Shown in pieces: positions 1 to 10,115 of a stretch of 64,000 nt of DNA. A program made the position numbers and the translations under genes. Position 1 is the stretch's first letter. Each line of letters starts with the position of its first letter. The DNA is taken from positions 34,453,505 to 34,517,504 of the forward strand of contig LS997567.1 in NCBI GenBank assembly GCA_000469685.2, given 5' to 3'. This stretch comes from Haemonchus contortus. Taxonomy: Eukaryota; Nematoda; Chromadorea; Rhabditida; Trichostrongylidae. Under the pieces are notes generated by a model. The model did not search any database, was not told the DNA's origin, and saw only the letters and a program-made list of their open reading frames with translations.

Positions 1-682
1 AGAGAGGCTCGACTCGAATTTGCAACGATGAATCTAAAGAGAGATTGGGCAAAACAGGTCTGCATCAAAATCTCACCATACTGCTGAATATTTTCCATTC
101 AGGTTGTCTTTTCGGATGAAAAGAAATTCAACTTGGTTGGTCCTGACGGCAACAAGTATTACCGGCGTGACTTGAGGAAGGAACCAGTCTACTTCAGCCG
201 TCGCAATTTCGGCTGAAGTAGACAGGAATTCTTATGGTGTGGGGTGCATTCTGCAGTGATGTCGCGTTGGATCTACCTGTCGTGAGCTGCAGAATGGAAT
301 CCAAGGATTACCAGAACGTCTTGGAGCATCATCTAGTGCCCTTTCTAAGCCGTGGCCGTCACCTCAATTGTGTCTTTCAACAAGACAACGCCTCCATCCA
401 CGTGAGCCGTGCAACGAATGAGTGGCTGCAACGCCAAAACGTGAGCGTTCTGCCATGGCCAGCCTGCAGTTCCAATCTCAATCCAATGGAAAATATCTGA
501 TGTATAATAGTCAGACAGGTTTATGCGAATAACCGTCAGTTCCAGAGCACAGAAGAGCTGAAGCGGGCGATTATCGAAGCATGGAGAGCAATCGATGAGG
601 AACGTCTTCGAAACCTAGTTTCTAGTATGCCACATAGGCTCTTTGATGATGCTCTTAAACAAGGAGGAGCCATAGATTATTA
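1..682 (+). pseudogene. Tc3-like transposase, 3' part, broken
   Basis: Three adjacent plus-strand stretches (about 101-212, 234-500, 500-682) encode the catalytic core and C-terminus of a Tc1/mariner transposase of the Tc3 type. The three acidic blocks are visible: FSDEKKFNL (first Asp), FQQDNASIH (second Asp) and NPMEN (the Glu of a DDE triad). The blocks are separated by a stop after SRRNFG and another after PMENI. The C-terminal stretch ends near RLFDDALKQGGAIDY, the usual end of the Tc3 protein. The N-terminal DNA-binding domain lies left of the window edge. Not functional as it stands. Superfamily and Tc3 affinity are clear from the motif set; exact element name is not determined. Confidence 0.85.
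189..221. repeat. Short palindrome inside the Tc3-like transposase
   Basis: CTACTTCAGCCG at 189-200 is repeated as its reverse complement at 210-221 with a 9-base spacer. It sits exactly where the family normally encodes the glycine-rich stretch before MVWGAF, so the right arm looks like a local inverted duplication that replaced coding sequence. Confidence 0.75.
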
Positions 683-683
683 A

Positions 684-943
684 ATGTTGTACATATGCCA
701 TTAACCTTAATAAATCAGTCACTTTCTCAGGGTGACCTTATAATTATGAAACGGTGTAAAAACCGACGCTATCTTTAAAAATTCATAAAAGAGTTTAGGT
801 GAAGGGTATTGCGGCCAAAATTTGAATACAGAGGTATATTTTGATGAGGAATCTGTCAGTGTTTGCCAAAAAATCCCATTGTGGCTGCTTTCTCCAGAAT
901 CGCAAAAATCGGGGGTGACCTTATAACTATGAAACGCACTGTA
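684..943 (+). mobile_element. 3' end of Tc3-like element with two transposase-site-like repeats
   Basis: After the transposase stop the sequence GGTGACCTTATAATTATG at 731-748 recurs as GGTGACCTTATAACTATG at 914-931, the second copy running into GAAACGCACTGTA at 931-943. Read inward from 943 this gives TACAGTGCGTTTC, a Tc1/mariner-type terminus beginning with the TA target. The two copies are 183 bp apart. Known Tc3 elements have long terminal repeats with one transposase-binding site at the tip and a second about 180 bp further in, so this arrangement matches. The other end of the element is outside the window. Confidence 0.75.
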
Positions 944-1561
944 CTGGCTTCGCCAACGTACCCAAGGCGGACAAGTTTTTAAGAGTTGTGGAAGGTGTGA
1001 AGATCGCACCATTACCACCGGGACACACACCTTGCACGCAGACAGCTGTAGCCAGCTGATGGGGTATGACTACATTCGCCGATTTGGAGGCGCACGTGCC
1101 AAATTAAGCGTCAACATTCGTTGTTATCTGAACGACTCTGGCGTTTATCATCGGGACATAATGCATTTACACGGAACAGTGACGAAGCCCAGAGTTGAAG
1201 TTGCCCATAAGCACATCGATTTGACCGATATAAGGCAATGATATGATTGTCCATCTCAAAATGGGTGGATGTTCCGTCCCCCAGCTGTATGCAATGGCGC
1301 GCACGTTAAGTGAGCTTGTCCAATTAAAGGCACTGTTTACGAAAAAGTGGTTTCGGAGATTTGCACATGGTTTGAATTAGAGGCCCCCTCTGAAACCATT
1401 TGTGCAGGAATGAGGTCGGAAAACTGCTGGATAGGGCACGATAAGGGGCCGGAGAGGTATCCACGGTCGCCCTCCGCCCCTTGATCGGTGTCACGTTAGA
1501 CGAGTGTCGAGACGACACAGTGTCATGTAATCGCGTCAGGACCCACCCTGAATTGCAAACT
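944..1561. other. No gene recognised
   Basis: Short open frames such as the one at 1,032-1,241 have no recognisable domain. Positions about 1,480-1,560 weakly resemble one edge of the dispersed repeat at 9,745-10,115 (shared order of GTCACGT, AGACGAGTG and AGGACCCA), so this may be a third, decayed copy. Confidence 0.3.
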
Positions 1562-1631
1562 GGCAAATTGCCAAGGACGCAATGTGTTACATGCTATTGC
1601 AGACAGCACATTGCGTCTCTGGCAAGTTGCC
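1562..1631. repeat. Imperfect inverted repeat (hairpin)
   Basis: The 25-base arm starting GGCAAATTGCCAAGGACG at 1,562 pairs with the arm at 1,607-1,631 (CACATTGCGTCTCTGGC...) with 22 of 25 positions complementary and a 20-base loop. Further GGCAAcTTGCCAA units follow to about 1,664. It could be a decayed MITE or a fold-back repeat. Confidence 0.6.
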
Positions 1632-1664
1632 AATTTGCCGTCCCTGGCAACTTGCCAACTTGCC

Positions 1665-2764
1665 CGAACACTCTCTAACCGACGTTCTTTCACTGTGAAA
1701 CTCGTCCAACCCCCTTTCCAGCTCTTTTTTTGGCCCTTTTTTATTCTTTTTGTTCATCGTTTTTTGCGCTTTTTTCGTTGTTATCGCTTTATTCTAGAGT
1801 AGTTCTATCAATTAGCGTCAGAAATGGGTACCCTAACTTTTTTGTGATAGGTGCCTTTAACTCTTCCGTGCAACTTTCGCCACACTTTCGTCATACCCGC
1901 GATTTTACACCTTTTTTGAATTCTTATATTCTTTGAGAACGCCTGTTTCCTCGTTTCCTGCGCCGTTTCTGCACTATCACTTCCATTAGTCGCCCAAAAC
2001 TGAATACCCAAAATCTTTCGTGACTGGTGTGCGCCTGTGTGCATTTCTCTACTATCCTTACCTTATGATGATTCTGAAACTCTCCATCCTATTGAGTGTC
2101 CTAACTTAGAGCCTTCTCATGGGAACGGTACAGAGGAAATACTAGAGGCGTTTTCTTCATTTGATTATGGGCACAAACGCAGCAATGAGAAAGTTGGGCC
2201 CAACAACAGCAGAGCGCTAACAGAAAGACGACCTTTTGTCGCTATTGCTCGAGTGTACTTTTTGCAATTACCATGTAGTAATCATTGGTGGACTATACTG
2301 CTTTATTGCCGCAAAATGAGGCGAGGTGATGCGGGCTTTTAATATAACCTATACTGAGGCCGTATACTGCGTTTCTAAAAATTGAAACAAGAGTACCTTC
2401 TGGTTATATTGGCAAAATAGAAAACCGTGAAGCTGTCCCTAGATATCGAAAATGAATTAGTATTCAATAGAAAAGAAAAATAGTCAAATAGCTTTTATAA
2501 TCGTGCTCAAACTACAATCTGGAACAGCTCACCAACATGCTCCTGGTATGAATCGATGTAACTAATTTTTTTCTATCCTTCGAAATCCTTAAACCGTCCT
2601 CTCCTTGAAGCGATGAAGAAGCATCGCTTTTTGGTTTATGTTACTTCTCTTACCACCCTTCTTGATATTTATAAAAATCTATTTTAATTTTGAAAATATA
2701 AAACAGCTGTCAGAGCGGAGACCTCTTCGACTCACAGGAAAGTATGTGATGGAAACTTGTGTAC
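1665..2764. other. T-rich intronic sequence, no gene recognised
   Basis: Long T runs at about 1,725-1,790 and several short open frames without recognisable domains. The next exon of the minus-strand host gene should lie here or further left. A 42-base minus-strand stretch near 2,410-2,450 bounded by AG and GT is a possible exon but is not supported by any family motif. Confidence 0.3.
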
Positions 2765-2851
2765 CTTCAACTTTACACTGCCTGAGACTTTACTTTTTTC
2801 TGATCGAGGTTGTAGAGGGAACCAGTGTTCGATTCCACCAGGTGGAATATC
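2765..2851 (-). CDS. Host gene exon e: end of first C2 domain, BAIAP3/Munc13-4-like
   Basis: Minus-strand exon of 87 bases (29 codons) opened by TTTATTCAG and closed by a GTACAC donor. It encodes [20 protein letters not shown] followed by KVSGSVKLK, matching the strand in BAIAP3/Munc13-4 C2A domains where DDFLGC is followed by a pro-X-X-G-hydrophobic loop, a tryptophan (W-F) and a P-R-S block. It follows exon d after a 65-base intron and in phase 0. Unusually short donor consensus (GTACAC rather than GTAAGT). The downstream exon was not identified. Confidence 0.8.
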
Positions 2852-2916
2852 CTGAATAAATCCTCACTAAATTTATATTGCACAGTCAGGCCTCTGATGT
2901 AGATCCCTTGACTCAC

Positions 2917-3015
2917 ACTGAGGTTCATACTGATACATCCTAAAAAGTCGTCAGTGCTGTCATCGGAGTCAGCTCGAGCACTTTGGGCCACTTCCTTGAA
3001 AAAACGACCAAGTCC
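2917..3015 (-). CDS. Host gene exon d: C2 domain strand with DDFLGC
   Basis: Minus-strand exon of 99 bases (33 codons) between an acceptor ACTATTCAG and a donor GTGAGT. It encodes [16 protein letters not shown], then [15 protein letters not shown]. The run GLGRxFK..AQSARA..DDFLGC is diagnostic of the BAIAP3/Munc13-4 branch of the UNC-13 family; it is the long linker and last strands of the first C2 domain, a Ca2+- and phospholipid-binding module that acts at the plasma membrane in vesicle priming. It continues in phase from exon c (ending GGLK) across a 19,472 bp intron packed with transposons. Confidence 0.88.
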
Positions 3016-4165
3016 CTGAATAGTAGTTTTATGCTCCTACAGAATCATCCTAATGTATGCAAAAATGTTTGCTGAGGCAAGCCGTAAAATAGTTGGAAGC
3101 AGACATTCGGCTCATGCAAAAACCTGATCGATTCCCAGCACGATTCCCTCGGTGTGCAGCCGTGACAAGCCGGCTACGAACATCGACGTCACATCAAAAT
3201 GTCAACGTCACCAAGTGAATCTCGAAGTAATGCCAAGGTGTAGGTGTGCGCGGGAGCCGACGCGTACTTGCAAAGATCTATGCGTGTGAAAACTTCGCGA
3301 GGGTATCCGGTGAAGAGATCTGGCAACTTCTCCCGAACAACGTGTCGCACTCGCCGCACGCAATCTCTATCACGCTATCAAGAGAAATATTTGAGTTCCT
3401 GATGGAAGACTCGGAGAGTCCTCGCGGAACCACTGCCGCAGGCCGTGGGAATTCGGGAAGAAGTTCCGTTACCACCGGTGAAGGGACGGCATCGGGGGCA
3501 ACTGGGCCGGTCCAAAAATCCCACAGTGCTAGAGCGTGGAAGGCATCAATTACACCTTTGCTAGCGCGCGGTCGCGTCGCGTTTCTAGCACAGGAGTAGG
3601 GCAAAATTTGCGCGCGTTTCAAAAAAGCAGCTACGTGGCTGCTTTTGCCTTTATCGACCTGGATAACCTCCCATATTTTTCCGATTGTTTGAAACCCTTC
3701 CAACTGAATGCACGTGTTACCAGCCTTCTCTCGCCGAAGTGAATCAAACTGTTTTTGTAGGTGTTGGAATGGGCTCAATGTAAGAATAGAATGGAATTCC
3801 TTGACGTAATTTTTGACGTCATAAACCTTTCCCTAATTTTGGAAACAATTGCCCTTTGGACCTCTACATTGATAGGTGTGGGTTACCGGAAGCAAGGTGT
3901 ACAATTCGAAGTTCTATAGTGAATTGCTATCCAACGCCTTGATCTTTCGCTGACGATAAAAAAAAGGTTTTAAAATTTGTGTGCTGCTTAGATGGCTCCC
4001 AGATCTACTCCATAGATCTGCTCCTCCCCAGCAACTTGACATGATTATTACTGTAAGAGCACAGCGACAACTCGATTATACATTGTCTCTTATACTCTTC
4101 TCCTATCCGAACTTTTTTTTGTGTGAGGTATTTATCTAGGCCGCCCCGGCGCTCTCCTTCCTCTT
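3016..4165. other. GC-rich intron segment with overlapping open frames, no gene recognised
   Basis: At 3,240-3,780 two long frames overlap on opposite strands (117 residues on plus from 3,246; 166 residues on minus from 3,778 to 3,278). The stretch is richer in CpG than its surroundings. Neither product shows a known domain and either may be chance. The rest to 4,165 is AT-rich with no signal. Confidence 0.3.
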
Positions 4166-4169
4166 GAGT

Positions 4170-4440
4170 TCAATAGGGGAGGATCCCAAGTCGGAGGGCC
4201 GTTCGGGGTGAAACCTACACTGCTAGACGTGTTTTCGTATGCTGATCTCAAATCTGCTTTCCAAATTTGCCTCGCGTTTCTCCAAAGGAGTTATGAGATG
4301 ATCTTAGGTAGGCTCAACATAGAAAGCTTGAATTACATGGCTGCACAAGATTCTACAGCGGTGGCTTGAAGCAGTGGTAAGCATGGCACTTCATATGCGA
4401 AAGACCATAGTTCGGGTTTTGTGGGGGCCAGATTTTGCAT
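4170..4440 (+). repeat. Dispersed repeat IR-1, plus copy
   Basis: About 270 bp recurring in inverted orientation at 5,595-5,885. Shared blocks include GAAACCTACACTGC, AGACGTGTTTTCGTATGC, AGCTTxAATTACATGG and CGGGTTTTGTG. A frame reading LLDVFSYADLKSAFQIC spans the middle of this copy, and the other copy keeps DVFSYADLK before a stop. A GTAAGC follows GCAGTGG or GCAATGG in both copies at the same place, so this could be a duplicated exon with its donor site. Origin not recognised. Confidence 0.7.
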
Positions 4441-5594
4441 TCGACTGTATTTTGTTTCTCAAAACAATAAACATGTTAAACATGCAATATTGCTTCAATT
4501 AATTTTTTTAGCATATTTGTACATGCTACATTCGTAGTAGTATGAGCCATATCACTTCACGAACATATGTGGTGCACGAAATGTTAAGAAACGAAAACTT
4601 TCACACGTCACATCGTGTCGTTTTACAATAACTTACCGTTTCGGAAGGAAAATAAAATTTTGTAGGCGTCTCAAATTAACCATGGCGAGGATCATTTAGC
4701 TGGCGACGTGTATGAATTAGAGGGAAAATCCCTCAATCTAAGGGCACAAAACTAAAAGTAGTTAGGTGGAAGGAAGTAAGCTACGCCGCAAGTGTATCAG
4801 CATAGGTTGAGACTGTAAGCTATTATATATGAGGTGATCATCATACTTTTGCTCGGCAGCAAGAAATGAACAATGTTTGGCTGTCTCAGCCTCGTGGTAG
4901 AAACATAGATGCTCATGACCTTCACGCGCTTCTGCGGGGGTAAAGTGGACTCAATAGCTTCATGATTTTTGAATGATGTCAACGAATTTACTATCAGTAG
5001 GGTTGGTCTTGACGGGCTTGAATCCGCCACGCCCGATCGTATTCATACTTGAAACATGAATTAATCCTAATTTAGGGACCATGCACAAAAACAGAGACTG
5101 TGCATATCGCTCCGAAATTCCATCGTGAATGTATAGAATTAAAAGGATCAAACTTCTTCGCCGGTCGATACAGCTTCAGGAACGCACCCCGTACTTGATT
5201 CTCATTCATTGGGGCCTTTAGAATGCATATATAGCTTATGTCATGGCTTGCGATGACAAAGCAGTGTAAACGTCAGTGCTTTCGACCACTCATAAGAGTC
5301 TGGTATCAAATGAGTAGCCCCGGAGGAATGACTTCTTGGTTGGCACGATCGAGAACTCGATGCGAAGTTTCAATGTCTAGACCATCTACGGGTGATAGTG
5401 CGTCATCTGCCACCACACCTCATTTGCCTTACTGTGAATATGGCATGCACAAATATGCAAAAATATAATTGAAGCGATATTGGATGTTTTGGTTGAGAAA
5501 GTTGCTACCACAGTCATCAAAAAATGGTAGAAAGCAATAAAATTAGCATAAAAGTAATCCATAGGCTACAAGGAAAAAATTCAACGATATGCAA
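4441..5594. other. Spacer between inverted repeat copies, no gene recognised
   Basis: AT-rich sequence with only short frames on both strands. No transposon motif or splice-bounded conserved stretch was recognised. Confidence 0.35.
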
Positions 5595-5885
5595 AATTCT
5601 CGCTACTCACAAAACCCGACCCTGGTCTCTCGCACACGAAGTATCGCGCTTACCATTGCTCCAAACCGTCGCTGTAGTATCTTGTGCATCCATGTAATTT
5701 AAGCTTTCTCATCTTCTTAGCTTCGTATGTTGAGCTTCACATGAGACTATCTCATGACTCCATTCAGAGAAACGCTCGGCAAATTTAGAAAGCATGTTTG
5801 AGATCCGCATACGAAAACACGTCTCGCAGTGTAGGTTTCATCCCGAACGGCCACTTCGACTTGGAATCCTTCCCTGGTTAGGTAC
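5595..5885 (-). repeat. Dispersed repeat IR-1, minus copy
   Basis: Reverse-oriented partner of 4,170-4,440, about 1.2 kb away. The two copies are clearly homologous but carry many substitutions and a small insertion near the AAGCTT block, so the pair is old. Confidence 0.7.
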
Positions 5886-6062
5886 AAAGCATTTCTCTGG
5901 AAGGCTAGCAGTTGAGTGAACTCGGGTAGGTTCACTGACCTCACTGAATTGTTGAATAACTCACTAGAGCTGTTTTAGGTAAAACGATCAGCATGTTTCT
6001 GTGGATGCCGGTCGTTATGCGTTCCTTGGTATATAAAAGTATGGTACAATAGCATCTCTTGG

Positions 6063-6140
6063 GTAGGGACAGACGAGTGGATAAGAGTGTAGGCTTACGT
6101 CTGCACCCAAAAGGAGTGCGAGTTCGAACCCTGCCGAGGC
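6063..6140 (+). repeat. tRNA-like head at the start of an RTE element
   Basis: GACGAGTGGATAAGAGTG (6,071-6,088) resembles a tRNA A box and GAGTTCGAACCCTG (6,120-6,133) an almost ideal B box (RGTTCRANTCC), spaced as in a tRNA with a long variable arm. The A-box part recurs at the corresponding place of the RTE copy at 50,941-50,982 (minus strand). It is therefore part of, or fused to, the element's 5' end. No complete cloverleaf was obtained, so it is not called as a tRNA gene. Confidence 0.6.
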
Positions 6141-7100
6141 AGCTCCATGCCTTGCAAAATTTGCTAAAATGTTATCGGCATCAGGGTCAGGCACAGGTTG
6201 ATAGACCGGCTGGTGGAGAAGCCCAGTCACAGTGCCTGAAGTCTCGAAAATTATCAGTGTTAAATCTAGGAGATCACCCAGAAGCCTCGCACAGGACCCC
6301 CGCCCGAGCTCTGCAGACAGTATGCGAGAGCTACCAAGGAAGGAACGACTTCGGCAAAAGAAGTTACTTCCAATTGGGACTCAAAATGTGGGATCGCCTA
6401 CTGGGAAGTCCCGATAGGTGGCTGATCTTATGAAGCGCAGGAAAATCCAAGTCCTATTCCCCCTGGAAATGAGCAATTCCAGAGAGATTGGAGAGGATGT
6501 CAAACTCTTTTACAACGGAGAAGACACCAAACGAAGTGGTGTGGCCAGTGGCAGAATCCCTCAAAGACATGGCCGTGAGGATAGATACGAGACAGACAGA
6601 AACGGAGAAGGGGAGAGGTTCTTGCCCTTGTGCTAGAAAGAAGACCTTCCCTCAAAACTGTAAAGGACATCAAGGCACTGCCGGAGAAAATTTGGCTCTA
6701 CAGCACAGGCCTCTTCTAGCAGACGTAGCCATCGATCTTCCCAAGAAATCAAGGACAAGAACGGAACGGAGGATCCCGTGGTAGAAGCTGCATCAATATG
6801 AAAAAGAACACCCCAAAAAGGAGGTACTAGAAGCAGGACCTCCAAATCCCGAAGGGCCGATCCAGCAGACTTGGAGCAACTCTGTGAAGGGCATCTTGCG
6901 ATGTGCAGAGGAAACGCTGGGGGAAACTCGAGGTGGTTTCTGAGGGGACAAGGAAGCATGGTTTTGGGATGATGAAGTCCAACGAGTTGTGATACAAAAG
7001 AAACAAAAAGAAGCACGGCCAATAAACGCCGGCAAAGGACACGGACCCCAGAGGACCTAGCTACCTAGAACGCCAAAGAGGCTAGCGAAGGCTGCTGCAG
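6140..7100 (+). pseudogene. RTE-type LINE, 5' half, frameshifted
   Basis: Plus-strand fragments of an RTE-clade non-LTR retrotransposon. LGTQNVGSPTGKSR and ADLMKRRKIQVL (about 6,370-6,450) are the start of the AP endonuclease domain. LFYNGEDTKRSGV and AESLKDMAV follow in two frames (6,500-6,575), then LPKKSRTRTERRI near 6,740, and the linker PEGPIQQTWSNSVKGIL with GDKEAWFWDDEVQ (6,840-6,990). Much of the endonuclease between 6,600 and 6,700 is deleted. No reverse transcriptase follows; the element gives way at about 7,100 to a second RTE fragment. Dead copy. Confidence 0.85.
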
Positions 7101-7104
7101 CGAA

Positions 7105-7960
7105 GACTCGCGTTGCGACGTTGAATGTTGGCACGTTGACGGGATGCTCGTGCGAGAAACCCTAGAGCGTCGACGAACTATCTCTGTGGGGGAAACGAGA
7201 TGGTTCAGTGCAAGTCGAGGGACATTGGCCTCGGCTTCAAAGCTGTTCTTTGGGGTGGTCCCAAGACCACGAACGGCGTCGGGATGATTGTCTCTGAACG
7301 CGCCCGTGATTCGATAGTAAGCTTGGAACGCTTTGATGACCGCTTAATGAAGATAATTGTCGTCATCGAACGCCAAGGTTATCGTTTCTACTGATCGTAT
7401 GCTCCACAGACTGGACACTCCGAGCAAACCAAGGACAAGTTTTGGAACCTGTTCGATGAAAAGACAGCTGAGATACCGTTACAACAAGCCATTGTTGACG
7501 TTTGCGACCTCTATGTCACGTAAACGCTACGAAAGGCGCTTACAGACTCGCCATGGTAACCACGAAAGTTTGAGAACATCCCATCATCTTCTATAGGGTG
7601 TAAATAGAACACAGATTGATTACGTCCTTGTCAGGCACCGCGATCAAAGGCTAGTAATAGACGCTAAGATAGTACCTTATGGAACGGCAACACAAGCACA
7701 AACTCATTTAGACGTCAAAGATGGCCCCACTGAAACTGGAACTAGCGAAAGGTGTGGGTCAGCGAATTCAAGTGATGGCGACTGGTGGAAAAGGAAGCGA
7801 CCGTTGCGTCCCGCATTCTATTATCAGCGGTCACGACACTTGACGAAAACCGGAAGTGTGCTGCCGAAGCGATAACATGGGTGCGCGGACGGAGCATGCC
7901 CAAGCTTGGACGGCGGAAGGCAGAAGGTAGATATTGTAGAGACTAGTGTACAAGGCTGTC
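7105..7960 (+). pseudogene. Second RTE-type endonuclease fragment
   Basis: Begins RVATLNVGTLTG at about 7,108, the conserved start of an RTE endonuclease, and continues with CKSRDIGLGFK, GVGMIVSERARDSIV and RFDDRLMKIIV (7,200-7,365), then SYAPQTGHSEQTKDKFWNLF (7,390-7,455) in another frame. Motifs are in the expected order but interrupted by stops and deletions; sequence to about 7,960 loses recognisable similarity. It belongs to a different RTE subfamily from the preceding fragment, so it marks a junction between two elements. Non-functional. Confidence 0.8.
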
Positions 7961-8689
7961 AAAAGATGACTACATTCGTTACAACGGTTTGTGATATCAA
8001 TCATACCTCAAAACGGTTTGTAATATTATTCAGACTGACATGACTTTCAGCAATTTTAAAATGTATTCTTCAAAACTGCTAATGTTCAAGAATCAGAACT
8101 TCGTTAACTTTCATGCTAGGGGAATACTCACTGATAATACACTAGTGTACTAAAATTAGGGAGGAAAGCAAATACCGATCACTGTACTTTGCCAGTTAAC
8201 ATAGCTCGAAGAAATTTAAACTGTACTTAGAGAGGATCATTACTGTATTGCACAGAAAGCGAGTGATAGAAAATCCAAAGTAAGAAGAATAGATATGGCG
8301 TTTTCATTGGGAGACACCGATTACAAATAGGCTTTCACGATCTGTCCTGATACTTCAAAAGAAGAAATGATGTTCCTACTCGCTTCCTACTCGACTCCCT
8401 GACGAAAGTGTAACTTGTCCGAAAATTGCCTGTGGAGCTACCGAGTTAATATCCCGAAGGGGTAGAATCGGTAGGTTGGGAATACTATTGATAGGTGACA
8501 GGACTGAGCCCCGCCCACTGATTGCGAAGAGTTCGCGAAAGTTGTGCCTTAAAGTTAGAGCGTTGGAGTTTCGAAGTGAAAAGAAGTGGGCAATCATGGT
8601 AGATGACAGAAATGATTGAACAATGATGAAATTTCGGAAGGGTACAATCGTTAAAAATAATAGTGCAATCGAGTTCCTGTAGTAGGGCG
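7961..8689. other. AT-rich sequence, no gene recognised
   Basis: Only short frames, no conserved block, no terminal repeats recognised. Confidence 0.35.
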
Positions 8690-9635
8690 TTCCAGTCATC
8701 TATCAGCGCATTTGACAAGTGCTGGATGGCCATTGGTGCATTTGGACCTAGTGCAATGCGTCTATCTATTACATCCTGCTCGGTGGGATTTGAATAGAAA
8801 AACGGGCAGATCACTCAATTCGCCGAATATCCTCTCGTTCCAAAGGCTCCTGCACCTGTGCTGTTGATTGTTGATTGATGATTGTCATCCATAAAAATGA
8901 ATTAGCTCATTGCAGCTCTAAAAAAACGCACATAAGGAGAAGTCTCTCGTCGCAGGGCATCTGACTATTAAGGATTCTACTCTCGAAAATCTGGAGGTTA
9001 GTACACCCTTGCAACATAATGCCTCCCGTAGAGAAGACCTCGACTACCAGAACGATCACGATCGGCAACGTTTCTAAGAGAGTTTCTTTTTCGCAACTCT
9101 AGCCATGTGAGGGTGCGTCCACAATCACAGCTCAGACTGAATCCCCTCTCATCCGGAACAAGCACACGGCTCCATTCCTCGTAGGTCCATTCCCTATGCT
9201 CCTGCGCCACCGTGAACGGTCTTGTTGATGTGCAAGGGTCCAAGGGATACAACAGCTGTCGGGCGAAGTGACCACTACCGTGCAGTAACCTCGTTGCTTT
9301 AACGCTTGAGATGGTTTGCCTAGAAGTTCTGGTATATTTCGTTGCAGTTACAGGAGCTGATTGACGTGGATCTCTCGCCTCGCCTGCTGCGCAGGTTAGC
9401 GGCCATCCTTTAGTGTGGTTGATTTTGGCCAACCACCTGTTCTCCCTCAGACAGCAGCAGAGCTTCGGCACCCTCCCCATTTTATAGCTACTCGTTTAAA
9501 CGCGAAACAACGCTGGAGTGATACCGATCTCTTGGGCTACACTCGTCATGGTTCGACTTTCTTCGAGTTTCCCAATGAACTTCCCTCGTGCGAAGTCGTC
9601 TAGATGATGCCTGCCTACGTTGTATCGAAGGATAC
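8690..9635 (-). pseudogene. Tc1-like transposase remnant
   Basis: Read on the minus strand, three pieces appear in the right order for a Tc1-type transposase. The N-terminal helix-turn-helix part is LDDFARGKFIGKLEESRT with SVAQEIGIT (9,630-9,500). The second helix-turn-helix and first catalytic block are SRQTISSVK and TYEEWSRVL..DERGFSL (9,320-9,120). The C-terminal block is NPTEQDVIDRRIALGPNAPM with HLSNALIDDWNALLQE (8,795-8,690), carrying the Glu of the DDE triad. The block with the second Asp was not found. Stops separate the pieces. Dead copy; terminal repeats not located. Confidence 0.75.
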
Positions 9636-9744
9636 CGCCACGGTATTTTACAGCCACTCGTTTCAACTTTTTTCGTACCCCTCGACTGCTTCGATGCGAG
9701 GGTAGCCTTATTTTGCGATTACTCAAAGACACACTTCACCTTGG

Positions 9745-10115
9745 AGAAGTTTTCGAAAAACCGTTAAAAAGGGTGCTGGACGAGATTGAGACCAGGAGAA
9801 TGAAGGACGAGCTACGCACAACGCGTCATTGCGTACGTGTGGGTCCTGGTGCAAATAGCTGACTACGGTGAACAAAAATTTATCCGCTTATAAGCATAAG
9901 TGAACGAAAAACTCATCTTTTTCAGCCTCTAGGAGTAGGAAATTGAATGAGGGATCGCGGCAGCAAAAAGAGTAACAGAGGAAAAAAGAATGGGAGAAAA
10001 ACAACGCCTCATTACTCAGTGATCAACTGATTGTGTGTGGGTCCTCGAACGAATAATAGCAATCTGTATTGCCTCGGCACTCGTCTGACGTGACGTTGAT
10101 CGAGAGGCAAGAACG
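9745..10115 (+). repeat. Dispersed repeat D, copy 1
   Basis: About 370 bp recurring in inverted orientation at 48,855-49,262. Strong blocks are GTGTGGGTCCTGGTGCAAAT with AGCTGAC, GAGGGATCGCGGC, AAAAGAGTAACAGAGG and ACTGATTGTGTGTGGGTCCT. The motif TGTGGGTCCT occurs twice within the unit, about 210 bp apart in the same direction. No coding capacity recognised; a non-autonomous element of unknown class is likely. Confidence 0.75.

Noticed and set aside
2410..2450. 42-base minus-strand stretch between AG and GT as the next host exon
   Set aside because: Product does not resemble the expected region after the first C2 domain.
3278..3778. 166-residue minus-strand open frame
   Set aside because: Overlaps a 117-residue frame on the other strand, has no domain or splice context, and the CpG-rich base composition favours chance long frames.
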